A stretch of 64,000 bases of DNA from Citrobacter tructae. Lineage in GTDB: Bacteria; Pseudomonadota; Gammaproteobacteria; Enterobacterales; Enterobacteriaceae. A model generated the notes under the pieces. That model saw nothing but the letters and a program-made list of their open reading frames with translations. It did no database searches and was not told where the DNA came from. Positions 12,789 through 20,122 of this stretch are shown here, piece by piece (positions within the stretch are counted from its first letter, which is position 1; each line of letters begins with the position of its first letter). The stretch is taken from the NCBI RefSeq assembly GCF_004684345.1, contig NZ_CP038469.1, positions 3,162,001 through 3,226,000 on the forward strand, given 5' to 3'. The position numbers were made by a program, and so were the translations under genes.

Positions 12789-14189
12789 ATGTCACATTCC
12801 TACGATTACGATGCAATAGTAATAGGTTCCGGCCCCGGCGGCGAAGGCGCTGCAATGGGTCTGGTTAAGCAAGGAGCGCGCGTCGCCGTTATTGAGCGCT
12901 ATCATAACGTCGGCGGAGGCTGTACCCACTGGGGCACAATCCCGTCTAAAGCGCTCCGCCACGCAGTCAGCCGTATCATTGAATTCAATCAGAACCCACT
13001 CTACAGCGATCATTCCCGACTCCTGCGCTCTTCTTTTGCCGATATTCTTAACCATGCCGATAACGTCATTAATCAGCAAACGCGCATGCGGCAAGGGTTT
13101 TATGAGCGTAATCATTGCGAAATTTTGCAGGGCAATGCCCGTTTTGTTGACGAACACACCATTGCTCTGGAGTGCCACGACGGTACCGTGGAAACGCTCA
13201 CGGCAGATAAATTTGTCATTGCCTGCGGCTCGCGCCCCTACCACCCGACTGATGTCGATTTTTCACACCCGCGCGTTTACGACAGCGATTCCATTCTCAG
13301 TCTGCATCATGAACCCCGCCACGTTCTGATCTATGGTGCGGGCGTAATTGGCTGTGAATATGCATCGATCTTCCGTGGAATGGACGTTAAAGTTGATTTA
13401 ATCAACACCCGCGACCGTCTGTTGGCTTTCCTCGATCAGGAGATGTCCGACTCGCTCTCTTATCACTTCTGGAACAGTGGCGTGGTTATTCGCCATAACG
13501 AAGAGTATGAGAAGATTGAAGGCTGCGATGATGGCGTCATCATGCACCTGAAATCCGGGAAAAAACTGAAAGCCGATTGCCTGCTGTATGCCAACGGTCG
13601 TACCGGTAACACCGATTCGTTAGCGCTGGAGAATATTGGCCTGAAGACGGACAGCCGCGGCCAGCTAAAAGTGAACAGCATGTACCAGACGGCGCTGCCG
13701 CATGTGTATGCCGTAGGGGATGTGATCGGTTATCCGAGCCTTGCCTCCGCAGCTTACGATCAGGGCCGTATCGCTGCTCAGGCACTGGTTAAAGGTGAAG
13801 CCACCGCGCACCTGATCGAAGATATTCCGACCGGAATTTACACCATTCCTGAAATCAGCTCCGTCGGTAAAACTGAACAGCAACTGACGTCAATGAAAGT
13901 CCCTTACGAAGTCGGCCGCGCTCAGTTTAAACATCTGGCTCGCGCACAAATCGTCGGGATGAGTGTCGGAACGCTGAAGATCCTGTTCCATCGGGAGACC
14001 AAAGAGATTTTAGGGATCCACTGCTTTGGCGAACGCGCAGCCGAAATTATTCATATCGGTCAGGCGATAATGGAGCAAAAAGGTGGTGGTAACACCATAG
14101 AGTACTTCGTTAACACCACCTTTAACTACCCAACCATGGCGGAAGCCTATCGGGTAGCTGCGCTGAACGGCTTAAACCGCCTGTTTTAA
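12789..14189 (+). CDS. sthA: Soluble pyridine nucleotide transhydrogenase SthA (UdhA)
   Basis: FAD protein that transfers hydride from NADPH to NAD+, re-oxidising excess NADPH in the cytoplasm. It has 466 residues, identical in length to E. coli SthA. Domains in order: FAD-binding GSGPGGEGAA, redox-site helix, NAD(P)-binding GAGVIGCEYAS (about 182-192), and the C-terminal dimerisation domain. It belongs to the disulfide reductase family, but the active-site motif reads GGCTHWGT, so the second cysteine of the usual CxxxxC pair is replaced by Thr. This is characteristic of the transhydrogenase and not damage. Its 3' end overlaps the convergent oxyR by 18 bases. Confidence 0.97.
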   Translation: MSHSYDYDAIVIGSGPGGEGAAMGLVKQGARVAVIERYHNVGGGCTHWGTIPSKALRHAVSRIIEFNQNPLYSDHSRLLRSSFADILNHADNVINQQTRMRQGFYERNHCEILQGNARFVDEHTIALECHDGTVETLTADKFVIACGSRPYHPTDVDFSHPRVYDSDSILSLHHEPRHVLIYGAGVIGCEYASIFRGMDVKVDLINTRDRLLAFLDQEMSDSLSYHFWNSGVVIRHNEEYEKIEGCDDGVIMHLKSGKKLKADCLLYANGRTGNTDSLALENIGLKTDSRGQLKVNSMYQTALPHVYAVGDVIGYPSLASAAYDQGRIAAQALVKGEATAHLIEDIPTGIYTIPEISSVGKTEQQLTSMKVPYEVGRAQFKHLARAQIVGMSVGTLKILFHRETKEILGIHCFGERAAEIIHIGQAIMEQKGGGNTIEYFVNTTFNYPTMAEAYRVAALNGLNRLF

Positions 14190-15089
14190 CGCGCTGTCGA
14201 AATGGCCATCCATTGCACCACGGATGGCCTCTGCCAGCTGTTCATAACGGCTGCGCAGCGGCGAACCCGGACGGTACACCAGACCAATGGTTCGACGCGG
14301 TTCAGGCTTAATGCACGGCACATAGACCACACCGTCACGATTACGCTCCGGTGGTACAGCCAGCGCGGGCAGTAAAGTAATCCCACTGCCTGCAGCCACC
14401 ATGTTGCGCAGCGTTTCCAGACTGGTTGCCCGGAAATGGGTATCTTCATCAGCACCGGCTTCAAAACAGAATCCCATCGCCTGGTCACGCAAACAGTGAC
14501 CATCTTCCAGCATTAACAGTTTTTCACCTGCAAGATCGGACATCGGTACACGGTCGCGGTTTGCCCATGGGTGATCTTCATAGATCGCCAACATCATCGG
14601 CTCATCAAACAACGGTACTTCGATAAACGCTTCACTCTCTTTCACCAGCGCCAGAATCACGCAGTCGAGTTTGCCGCTGTCCAGTTGCGCCAGCAGCTGA
14701 TGCGTTTGGGCTTCATGCAAGTACATTTCCAGTTTCGGGAAGGTCTGGTGCAACATGGGAATAATATGCGGCAGCAGGTAAGGTCCTACTGTTGGGATCA
14801 AACCAATATGCAGCGGGCCAGACATTGCCTCACCCTGTTGGCTTGCCATCTCCTTGAGCACTTTGACCTCGCGCAGCACAGTACGCGCCTGATCCACCAG
14901 CAGCAAACCTGCCTGAGTGAACAGCACTTTACGACTCGTACGCTCCAGCAGCATAACGCCAAGCTCATCTTCGAGTTTGCGGATTTGCCCACTCAGCGTT
15001 GGCTGGCTGACGTGACAGGAGTCTGCCGCTCGTCGGAAGTGACGATGTTCGGCCAGTGCTACCAGGTATTCAAGATCACGAATATTCAT
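14172..15089 (-). CDS. oxyR: Hydrogen peroxide-sensing LysR regulator OxyR
   Basis: Tetrameric transcription factor that activates the peroxide regulon (katG, ahpCF, dps, oxyS and others) when Cys199 and Cys208 form a disulfide. Both cysteines are present in EDGHCLRDQAMGFCFE at exactly those positions. The N-terminal LysR helix-turn-helix (about 18-37, HFRRAADSCHVSQPTLSGQI) and the full 305-residue length match E. coli. It is divergent from oxyS, with OxyR-type half-sites between them that also repress oxyR. Its targets oxyS and katG lie in this window. Confidence 0.98.
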   Translation of the reverse strand: MNIRDLEYLVALAEHRHFRRAADSCHVSQPTLSGQIRKLEDELGVMLLERTSRKVLFTQAGLLLVDQARTVLREVKVLKEMASQQGEAMSGPLHIGLIPTVGPYLLPHIIPMLHQTFPKLEMYLHEAQTHQLLAQLDSGKLDCVILALVKESEAFIEVPLFDEPMMLAIYEDHPWANRDRVPMSDLAGEKLLMLEDGHCLRDQAMGFCFEAGADEDTHFRATSLETLRNMVAAGSGITLLPALAVPPERNRDGVVYVPCIKPEPRRTIGLVYRPGSPLRSRYEQLAEAIRGAMDGHFDSALKQAV

Positions 15090-15109
15090 TATTCATCCTC
15101 CATTGCCAC

Positions 15110-15178
15110 GATAGTTCGCAGCGATAGGTAGCATAGCAACGAACGATTATCCCTATCAAGCATTCTGTTTAATAATGC
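15110..15178. promoter_or_regulatory. oxyR/oxyS intergenic control region with OxyR sites
   Basis: Repeated ATAG/CTAT-type elements spaced by about 10 bp (ATAG at 15111, GATAG near 15123, CATAG at 15132, CCTATC at 15152) resemble the OxyR binding pattern ATAGntnnnanCTAT. A -10-like AATAAT (15171-15176) sits just before the expected oxyS start at 15185. The arrangement is as in E. coli, where OxyR represses oxyR and activates oxyS from one site. Confidence 0.8.
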
Positions 15179-15184
15179 ACCACA

Positions 15185-15292
15185 GAAACGGAACGGTACC
15201 CCTTTAACCCTTGAAGCTACTGTCCGTTCTAATACTCGAAATAACTAAAGCCAACGTGAACTTTTGCGGACCCTGTGGTCCGCTTTTTTTTT
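15185..15292 (+). ncRNA. oxyS: OxyS regulatory small RNA
   Basis: Peroxide-induced, Hfq-dependent trans-acting small RNA. The sequence starts GAAACGGA and keeps the conserved loop AACCCTTGAAG and the A-rich Hfq linker AATAACTAAAGCCAACGTG, which is the same as I recall from E. coli. It ends at a Rho-independent terminator: 7-bp stem 15266-15272 with 15277-15283, loop CTGT, then nine T residues. Length is about 108 nt (E. coli 109). The terminator loop differs from the K-12 loop known to pair with fhlA mRNA (see findings). Confidence 0.92.
15266..15292 (+). terminator. OxyS Rho-independent terminator
   Basis: Stem GCGGACC/GGTCCGC with a 4-base loop CTGT, followed by TTTTTTTTT. Forms the 3' end of OxyS. 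Confidence 0.9.
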
Positions 15293-15341
15293 GCATAAAA
15301 AAGCCTGGCGTGATGCCAGGCTCGAATCATTACCACTCAAT

Positions 15342-16715
15342 TTATGCCAGACGAGCCTTCGCGTAATCGATCGCCTGCGCGACCTGCTGCGGTGAAACGC
15401 CACCTTTTGCCGCACGCTTATCAAGGCACGACTGCAATGAGAGGATCGGGTAGACGTCATCGCCAATCACCGCGCTGAATTTTTGCAAATCAGTCAGTGA
15501 AAGTGCTTCCAGCGGTTTGCCCTGACGAATGGCCTCGACCACCGCTTCGCCCACGATATGGTGCGCTTCACGGAAAGGAACCCCTTTGGCCACCAGATAA
15601 TCTGCCAACTCAGTGGCGTTGGCATAGCCCTGCTGCGCAGCTTCCTGACAACGTGGACGTTTCACCTGAATACCATCCAGCACCAGTGCCGCCATATGCA
15701 GGCAGTCCAGCCAGGTATCAAGCGCGTCGAATACCCCTTCTTTGTCTTCCTGCATATCTTTGTTATACGCCAGCGGCAGCCCTTTCAGCGTCATCATCAT
15801 GCCGGTCAGCGCGCCTTGTACGCGGCCACATTTGCCACGGATCAGCTCCAGCGCATCCGGATTTTTCTTCTGCGGCATTAATGATGAACCGGACGTTACG
15901 CGATCGGACAACTCCACAAAACCGGCTTCACCGGTATTGAAGAAAATCAGATCTTCAGCGAAGCGCGACAGGTGCACCATACCGATAGAGGCGTCAGAGA
16001 GTAACTCCAGCACGTGGTCACGATCGGACACGCTGTCCAGACTGTTGCGGGTTGCCGAGGCAAAGCCCAGCCAACCGGCCAGTTGCTCACGATCGATTTC
16101 ATACGCCGTACCGGCCAGCGCACCGCAGCCTAACGGGCTAACATCCAGGCGCTTAAGCGCATCCTGCAGGCGGCTCTCATCACGTGCCAACATTTCGACA
16201 TAAGCCAGACACCAGTGTGCAAATGTCACCGGCTGCGCACGCTGCAGGTGAGTGTAGCCCGGCATGACGGCGTCCTGGTTATTTTGCGCGGTATCGACCA
16301 GCGCACTTTGCAACTGACGGTTAGCAGACAGCAACTCAAGCACCGTGTCTTTGCACCACAGTTTAAGGTCGGTTGCCACCTGATCATTGCGGCTACGTCC
16401 GGTATGCAGTTTTTTACCCAGCTGACCGACTTTTTCGATGAGCTTACCTTCTACCCAACTGTGAATATCTTCCGCATCGCTCTGCAGGATCTGCTGTGGG
16501 TCGAGGCGCACCTCTTCCAGCAGATTGTTCAGCGCCTCTTCCAGCTGTAGCTGTTCATCGGCTGTCAGTACACCAACCGTTACCAACGCTTTGGACCAGG
16601 CCACAGAGCCGACAATATCCTGTTCTGCCAGGCGGTAGTCAAAACGCAACGAGTCGTTGAACTGTTTGAACCGCTGATCTGCTGCCTGTGTAAAACGCCC
16701 ACCCCAAAGTGCCAT
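15342..16715 (-). CDS. argH: Argininosuccinate lyase ArgH
   Basis: Last step of arginine biosynthesis: argininosuccinate to arginine and fumarate. The start MALWGGRFTQAADQRF (ATG 16713-16715) gives 457 residues, the E. coli length; the reading frame upstream runs through the argB-argH gap and is not coding. The fumarase/aspartase superfamily signature GSSLMPQKKNPDALE, with the catalytic Ser and Lys, is intact, as are TGRSRNDQVATD and the catalytic His region GYTHLQRAQPV. Third gene of argCBH, 67 bases after argB with a REP-like element in the gap. Under ArgR control from the argC side. Confidence 0.97.
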   Translation of the reverse strand: MALWGGRFTQAADQRFKQFNDSLRFDYRLAEQDIVGSVAWSKALVTVGVLTADEQLQLEEALNNLLEEVRLDPQQILQSDAEDIHSWVEGKLIEKVGQLGKKLHTGRSRNDQVATDLKLWCKDTVLELLSANRQLQSALVDTAQNNQDAVMPGYTHLQRAQPVTFAHWCLAYVEMLARDESRLQDALKRLDVSPLGCGALAGTAYEIDREQLAGWLGFASATRNSLDSVSDRDHVLELLSDASIGMVHLSRFAEDLIFFNTGEAGFVELSDRVTSGSSLMPQKKNPDALELIRGKCGRVQGALTGMMMTLKGLPLAYNKDMQEDKEGVFDALDTWLDCLHMAALVLDGIQVKRPRCQEAAQQGYANATELADYLVAKGVPFREAHHIVGEAVVEAIRQGKPLEALSLTDLQKFSAVIGDDVYPILSLQSCLDKRAAKGGVSPQQVAQAIDYAKARLA

Positions 16716-16746
16716 AACGAATTTCCTTAATTTCTTGAATTTCATC

Positions 16747-16772
16747 GCCGAATTGCATGCTGCGATCCGGCC
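16747..16772. repeat. REP-like half palindrome between argB and argH
   Basis: GCCGAATTGCATGCTGCGATCCGGCC resembles a degenerate REP unit with ends GCCG and CCGGC. It lies in the 67-base argB-argH gap and may influence relative mRNA stability in the operon. Confidence 0.5.
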
Positions 16773-16782
16773 TACAATATCA

Positions 16783-17559
16783 TTACGCCAAAATACGTGT
16801 ACCAATCGGCGTGCCGTTAAACAGTGCCGGAAGTTGTTCGGCATGACGCCAGGAGGCGATATCCACCGGACGTCCCAGTGTACGAGCTGCATCCAGCGCC
16901 GCGTTCACCTTCACAATCATGCCATCGGTAATAATGCCCTGTTCAATCAGCTGTTCCGCTTTGGCGGCGGTCATTTCGGCAATCCGCTGACCTTTACCAT
17001 CCAGAATTCCGCTAACGTCAGACAACAGGATAAGATCCGCGCCCAGCGTTGCCGCCAGCGCCGTCGCCGCCTGATCGGCATTGACGTTCATTAATTGCCC
17101 TTCTTCCGTTACGCCAATCGAGCTGACAACCGGCAGAAAACCGTTTTCCAGCAGCGTGTTAATCAGCTTAGGCGAACCCGGCTGTGCCAGTCCAACGTGA
17201 CCTAATGCTTCATCGAGCTGGGTCACTTTTACACTGTCACCATCGCCAAGATACAGGCCAACGGAGGCAATATGGTGTTTTTTCGCCCACGCCAGCAGCG
17301 TTTTATTTGCCGTCCCTGCGAGAGCACCGGTGATGATGTCGATCTGGTCGGCAGGCGTCACGCGCAGACCATTTTTCTTTTTCACCGGCAGGTTGAGTCC
17401 TTTCATCAGCTCATCAACCACGCAGCCGCCGCCGTGCACAATGACCAACGGACGCTGGTGCAACTCGCGATAATTGACCAGTGCGGTAAACAGACGCTCC
17501 AGCGCCTCTTCGCTATCCAGTAAAACGCCGCCCAGCTTGATAATTAATGGATTCATCAT
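16783..17559 (-). CDS. argB: Acetylglutamate kinase ArgB
   Basis: Phosphorylates N-acetyl-L-glutamate, the second step of arginine biosynthesis. The start MMNPLIIKLGGVLLD (17557-17559) gives 258 residues as in E. coli. The amino-acid kinase fold shows the phosphate-binding Lys and glycines KLGG near the N-terminus, the second loop VIVHGGGCVVDEL, and the C-terminal Lys/Asp segment LLSDVSGILDGKG. It begins 7 bases after argC, so it is tightly coupled within argCBH. It lacks the long N-terminal helix typical of arginine-inhibited kinases, as expected for the enteric enzyme. Confidence 0.97.
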   Translation of the reverse strand: MMNPLIIKLGGVLLDSEEALERLFTALVNYRELHQRPLVIVHGGGCVVDELMKGLNLPVKKKNGLRVTPADQIDIITGALAGTANKTLLAWAKKHHIASVGLYLGDGDSVKVTQLDEALGHVGLAQPGSPKLINTLLENGFLPVVSSIGVTEEGQLMNVNADQAATALAATLGADLILLSDVSGILDGKGQRIAEMTAAKAEQLIEQGIITDGMIVKVNAALDAARTLGRPVDIASWRHAEQLPALFNGTPIGTRILA

Positions 17560-17566
17560 TGCATCC

Positions 17567-18571
17567 TTAAATAAGAGACTGCGTTTCAGCAAAGCCGAAA
17601 CGGATATTTGCGCACTGCATGGCCTGTGCCGCCGCACCCTTTAATAAATTATCTTCGGTCGCGACCACAATCAGGTGCTCACCCTGCACGGCAAAACCGA
17701 TATCACAGAACGGCAGGCCGACCACGTTTTTCAACGCCGGAACACCCTTCTCATATAAACGCACCAGCGGTTTATCACCGTAGGCTTGCTGCAAAGCTTC
17801 CGCCACCCGCACATGGGTCACACCCGGTTTCAGGCGACAGGTGATGGTTTCCAGGATCCCACGCGGAAAGTTGCCCAGATGCGGGGTGAAAATCACTTCA
17901 GCCCCCAAATGCGTGGCAATTTCCGGTTGATGGCGATGGGTAAACACGCCATACGGTTGCAGGCTCACTTCACAGAAGCTGTTCGAGATGGCGGCCTTAC
18001 GTCCTGCACCGCTCACACCGCTGGTGGCGTTAATCACCGGCCACTGGCTGAGATCAAGCAGATCAGCATCAATCAGCGGTTTCAGCGACAACTGCGCCGC
18101 CGTTGGATAGCAACCTGGGACGGCAATCAGATTCGCGTCTTTTAGTTTGCTAGCACTCCACTCCGCCAGACCGTACACCGCCAGCTCCAGCAGATCGGGA
18201 TGCTGATGAGTAAAGCCATAATATTTTTCATAGAAGGCACCGTCGTTTACACGAAACGCCCCTGAGAGGTCGAACACCACGCAGCCCGCTTTCAGAAACT
18301 GTGGTGCCAGGTCATGACTCACCTCATGGGCCGTCGCGAGGAACACAACGTCCACTCCTGCGCTAAACTCGCTGATATCTGACATGGGCTGCAACGGCAA
18401 ATCGACAATGCCCTTTAACTGCGGATGTAAATCAGAGATTAATTTTCCTGCATCATTGCTTTGCGCTGAGACAGTCAAAGCGGTTATGGTCATATCAGGA
18501 TGGCGATTTACATAGGTCACAAGCTCTGCACCAGCATAGCCACTGGCGCCCACAATCAGCGTATTCAACAT
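17567..18571 (-). CDS. argC: N-acetyl-gamma-glutamyl-phosphate reductase ArgC
   Basis: NADPH-dependent reduction of N-acetylglutamyl phosphate to the semialdehyde, the third step of arginine biosynthesis. It has 334 residues, the full enteric length. The N-terminal Rossmann motif is GASGYAGAEL; the catalytic cysteine is in VPGCYPTAAQLSLKPL (around residue 154) and a catalytic His lies in FTHRHQPEI. First gene of argCBH, with its promoter in the ArgR-controlled gap facing argE. Confidence 0.97.
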   Translation of the reverse strand: MLNTLIVGASGYAGAELVTYVNRHPDMTITALTVSAQSNDAGKLISDLHPQLKGIVDLPLQPMSDISEFSAGVDVVFLATAHEVSHDLAPQFLKAGCVVFDLSGAFRVNDGAFYEKYYGFTHQHPDLLELAVYGLAEWSASKLKDANLIAVPGCYPTAAQLSLKPLIDADLLDLSQWPVINATSGVSGAGRKAAISNSFCEVSLQPYGVFTHRHQPEIATHLGAEVIFTPHLGNFPRGILETITCRLKPGVTHVRVAEALQQAYGDKPLVRLYEKGVPALKNVVGLPFCDIGFAVQGEHLIVVATEDNLLKGAAAQAMQCANIRFGFAETQSLI

Positions 18572-18661
18572 CGGGGCTGTTCACCTTCTTATATTCGGTT
18601 GCCAGGTTTAAGCCTTTATCACCTCACCTTACACTTGGTGGGTTTTATTACGCTCAACGTT

Positions 18662-18700
18662 AATGTATTTTTATTCACAATTACTGCATGAATATTGATA
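18662..18700. promoter_or_regulatory. Tandem ARG boxes (ArgR operator) between argC and argE
   Basis: Two 18-bp boxes, AATGTATTTTTATTCACA (18662-18679) and ACTGCATGAATATTGATA (18683-18700), resemble the ArgR consensus WNTGAATWWWWATTCANW. The 3-bp gap between them is the spacing required for ArgR hexamer binding. They lie between the divergent argCBH and argE genes and should repress both in the presence of arginine. Confidence 0.9.
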
Positions 18701-18726
18701 CTATCATGACCCGAGGTGTGTCAACA

Positions 18727-19878
18727 ATGAAAAACAATTTACCGCCATTTATCGAGATTTACCGCGCTCTGATTGCCACACCGTCGATTAGCGCCACCGA
18801 AGAAGCCCTCGATCAAAGCAATGCAGGTTTAATCACTCTGCTCGCGGACTGGTTCAAAGATTTAGGCTTCAGCGTTGAGGTACAACCGGTCCCCGGCACC
18901 CGCAATAAATTCAACATGCTGGCAAGCACTGGCACCGGCGCGGGTGGCTTGCTGCTCGCCGGTCATACCGACACCGTGCCGTTTGACGACGGACGCTGGA
19001 CGCGGGATCCGTTCACCCTAACCGAGCATGACAATAAGCTCTACGGGTTGGGCACGGCGGATATGAAAGGTTTTTTCGCGTTTATTCTCGATGCGCTACG
19101 TGATGTCGATGTGAAACAGCTGAAAAAGCCGCTCTACATTCTGGCCACCGCCGATGAAGAGACCAGCATGGCGGGCGCACGCTACTTCTCTGAAAATACG
19201 GCAATTCGCCCGGATTGCGCCATCATCGGTGAGCCAACGTCCCTGCAGCCAATTCGCGCGCACAAAGGTCATATCTCCACGGCGGTACGCGTGCTGGGTC
19301 AGTCTGGCCATTCCAGCGATCCGGCGCGTGGCGTGAACGCCATTGAGCTGATGCACGACGCCATCGGTCACATAATGCAGCTTCGCGACTCGCTGAAAGC
19401 GCGCTATCACCACGATTCATTCACCGTACCTTACCCAACGCTAAACCTCGGCAGTCTGCACGGTGGCGATGCCTCTAACCGCATCTGCGCCTGCTGCGAA
19501 CTGCACATGGATATCCGTCCGCTGCCGGGTATGACGTTAAGCGATCTGAATGGTTTACTGGCCGAAGCGCTGGCACCGGTGAGCGAACGCTGGCCTGGCC
19601 GCCTGACGGTTTCCGAGCTGCATCCGCCGATCCCAGGCTACGAATGCCCACCGAATCACCAACTGGTTGAGGTGGTGGAAAAACTGCTCGGCGAGAAAAC
19701 CGACGTGGTGAACTACTGCACCGAAGCGCCGTTTATCCAAACGCTTTGCCCGACGCTGGTGCTTGGACCGGGGTCCATTAATCAGGCACATCAGCCGGAT
19801 GAGTATCTGGAAACGCGTTTTATTAAGCCAACCCGCGAATTAATTACCCAGGTTGTGCATCATTTCTGCTGGCATTAA
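18727..19878 (+). CDS. argE: Acetylornithine deacetylase ArgE
   Basis: Zinc metallohydrolase of the M20 family that removes the acetyl group from N-acetylornithine to give ornithine in the linear arginine pathway. The ATG at 18727 (MKNNLPPFIEIYRAL) gives 383 residues as in E. coli; an upstream in-frame ATG at 18688 lies within the ARG boxes. Metal-binding segments LLAGHTDTVPFDD, GLGTADMKG and ATADEETSMAG are present, followed by the lid/dimerisation domain with GQSGHSSDPARG. It ends before a Rho-independent terminator. Confidence 0.97.
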   Translation: MKNNLPPFIEIYRALIATPSISATEEALDQSNAGLITLLADWFKDLGFSVEVQPVPGTRNKFNMLASTGTGAGGLLLAGHTDTVPFDDGRWTRDPFTLTEHDNKLYGLGTADMKGFFAFILDALRDVDVKQLKKPLYILATADEETSMAGARYFSENTAIRPDCAIIGEPTSLQPIRAHKGHISTAVRVLGQSGHSSDPARGVNAIELMHDAIGHIMQLRDSLKARYHHDSFTVPYPTLNLGSLHGGDASNRICACCELHMDIRPLPGMTLSDLNGLLAEALAPVSERWPGRLTVSELHPPIPGYECPPNHQLVEVVEKLLGEKTDVVNYCTEAPFIQTLCPTLVLGPGSINQAHQPDEYLETRFIKPTRELITQVVHHFCWH

Positions 19879-19886
19879 CCCGCTGT

Positions 19887-19927
19887 CGCCTCGCTAATCC
19901 TTTAGTGGTAAGCGGGGCGTTTTTTTT
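19887..19927 (+). terminator. argE Rho-independent terminator
   Basis: Nine-pair stem CGCCTCGCT (19887-19895) with AGCGGGGCG (19911-19919) and a 15-base loop, followed by eight T residues. It begins 8 bases after the argE stop codon. Confidence 0.85.
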
Positions 19928-20122
19928 AACATTCACATAAGCAACGCTTATTTAGTTCGATGTGAATTAAATAACGTAAATTCCCACCATTTTTTCGTTT
20001 GCTGAACCGATTTCGCCGCAATTGACGCCACGAGTTTTACGTGGCTTTATAAAAGACGGCCAAAAAAGTTAAGCCCGAAAGAGACAGGGCTAATAAATTT
20101 AAGATGGGGTGTCTGGGTTAAT

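Noticed and set aside
12927..12956. Apparent active-site damage in SthA (missing second cysteine)
   Set aside because: Loss of the second redox cysteine is a known family trait of soluble transhydrogenase within the disulfide reductase fold.
16716..16892. Longer N-terminal extension of ArgH
   Set aside because: The added residues run through the REP-like argB-argH gap and into argB; the conserved start is MALWGGRF at 16715.
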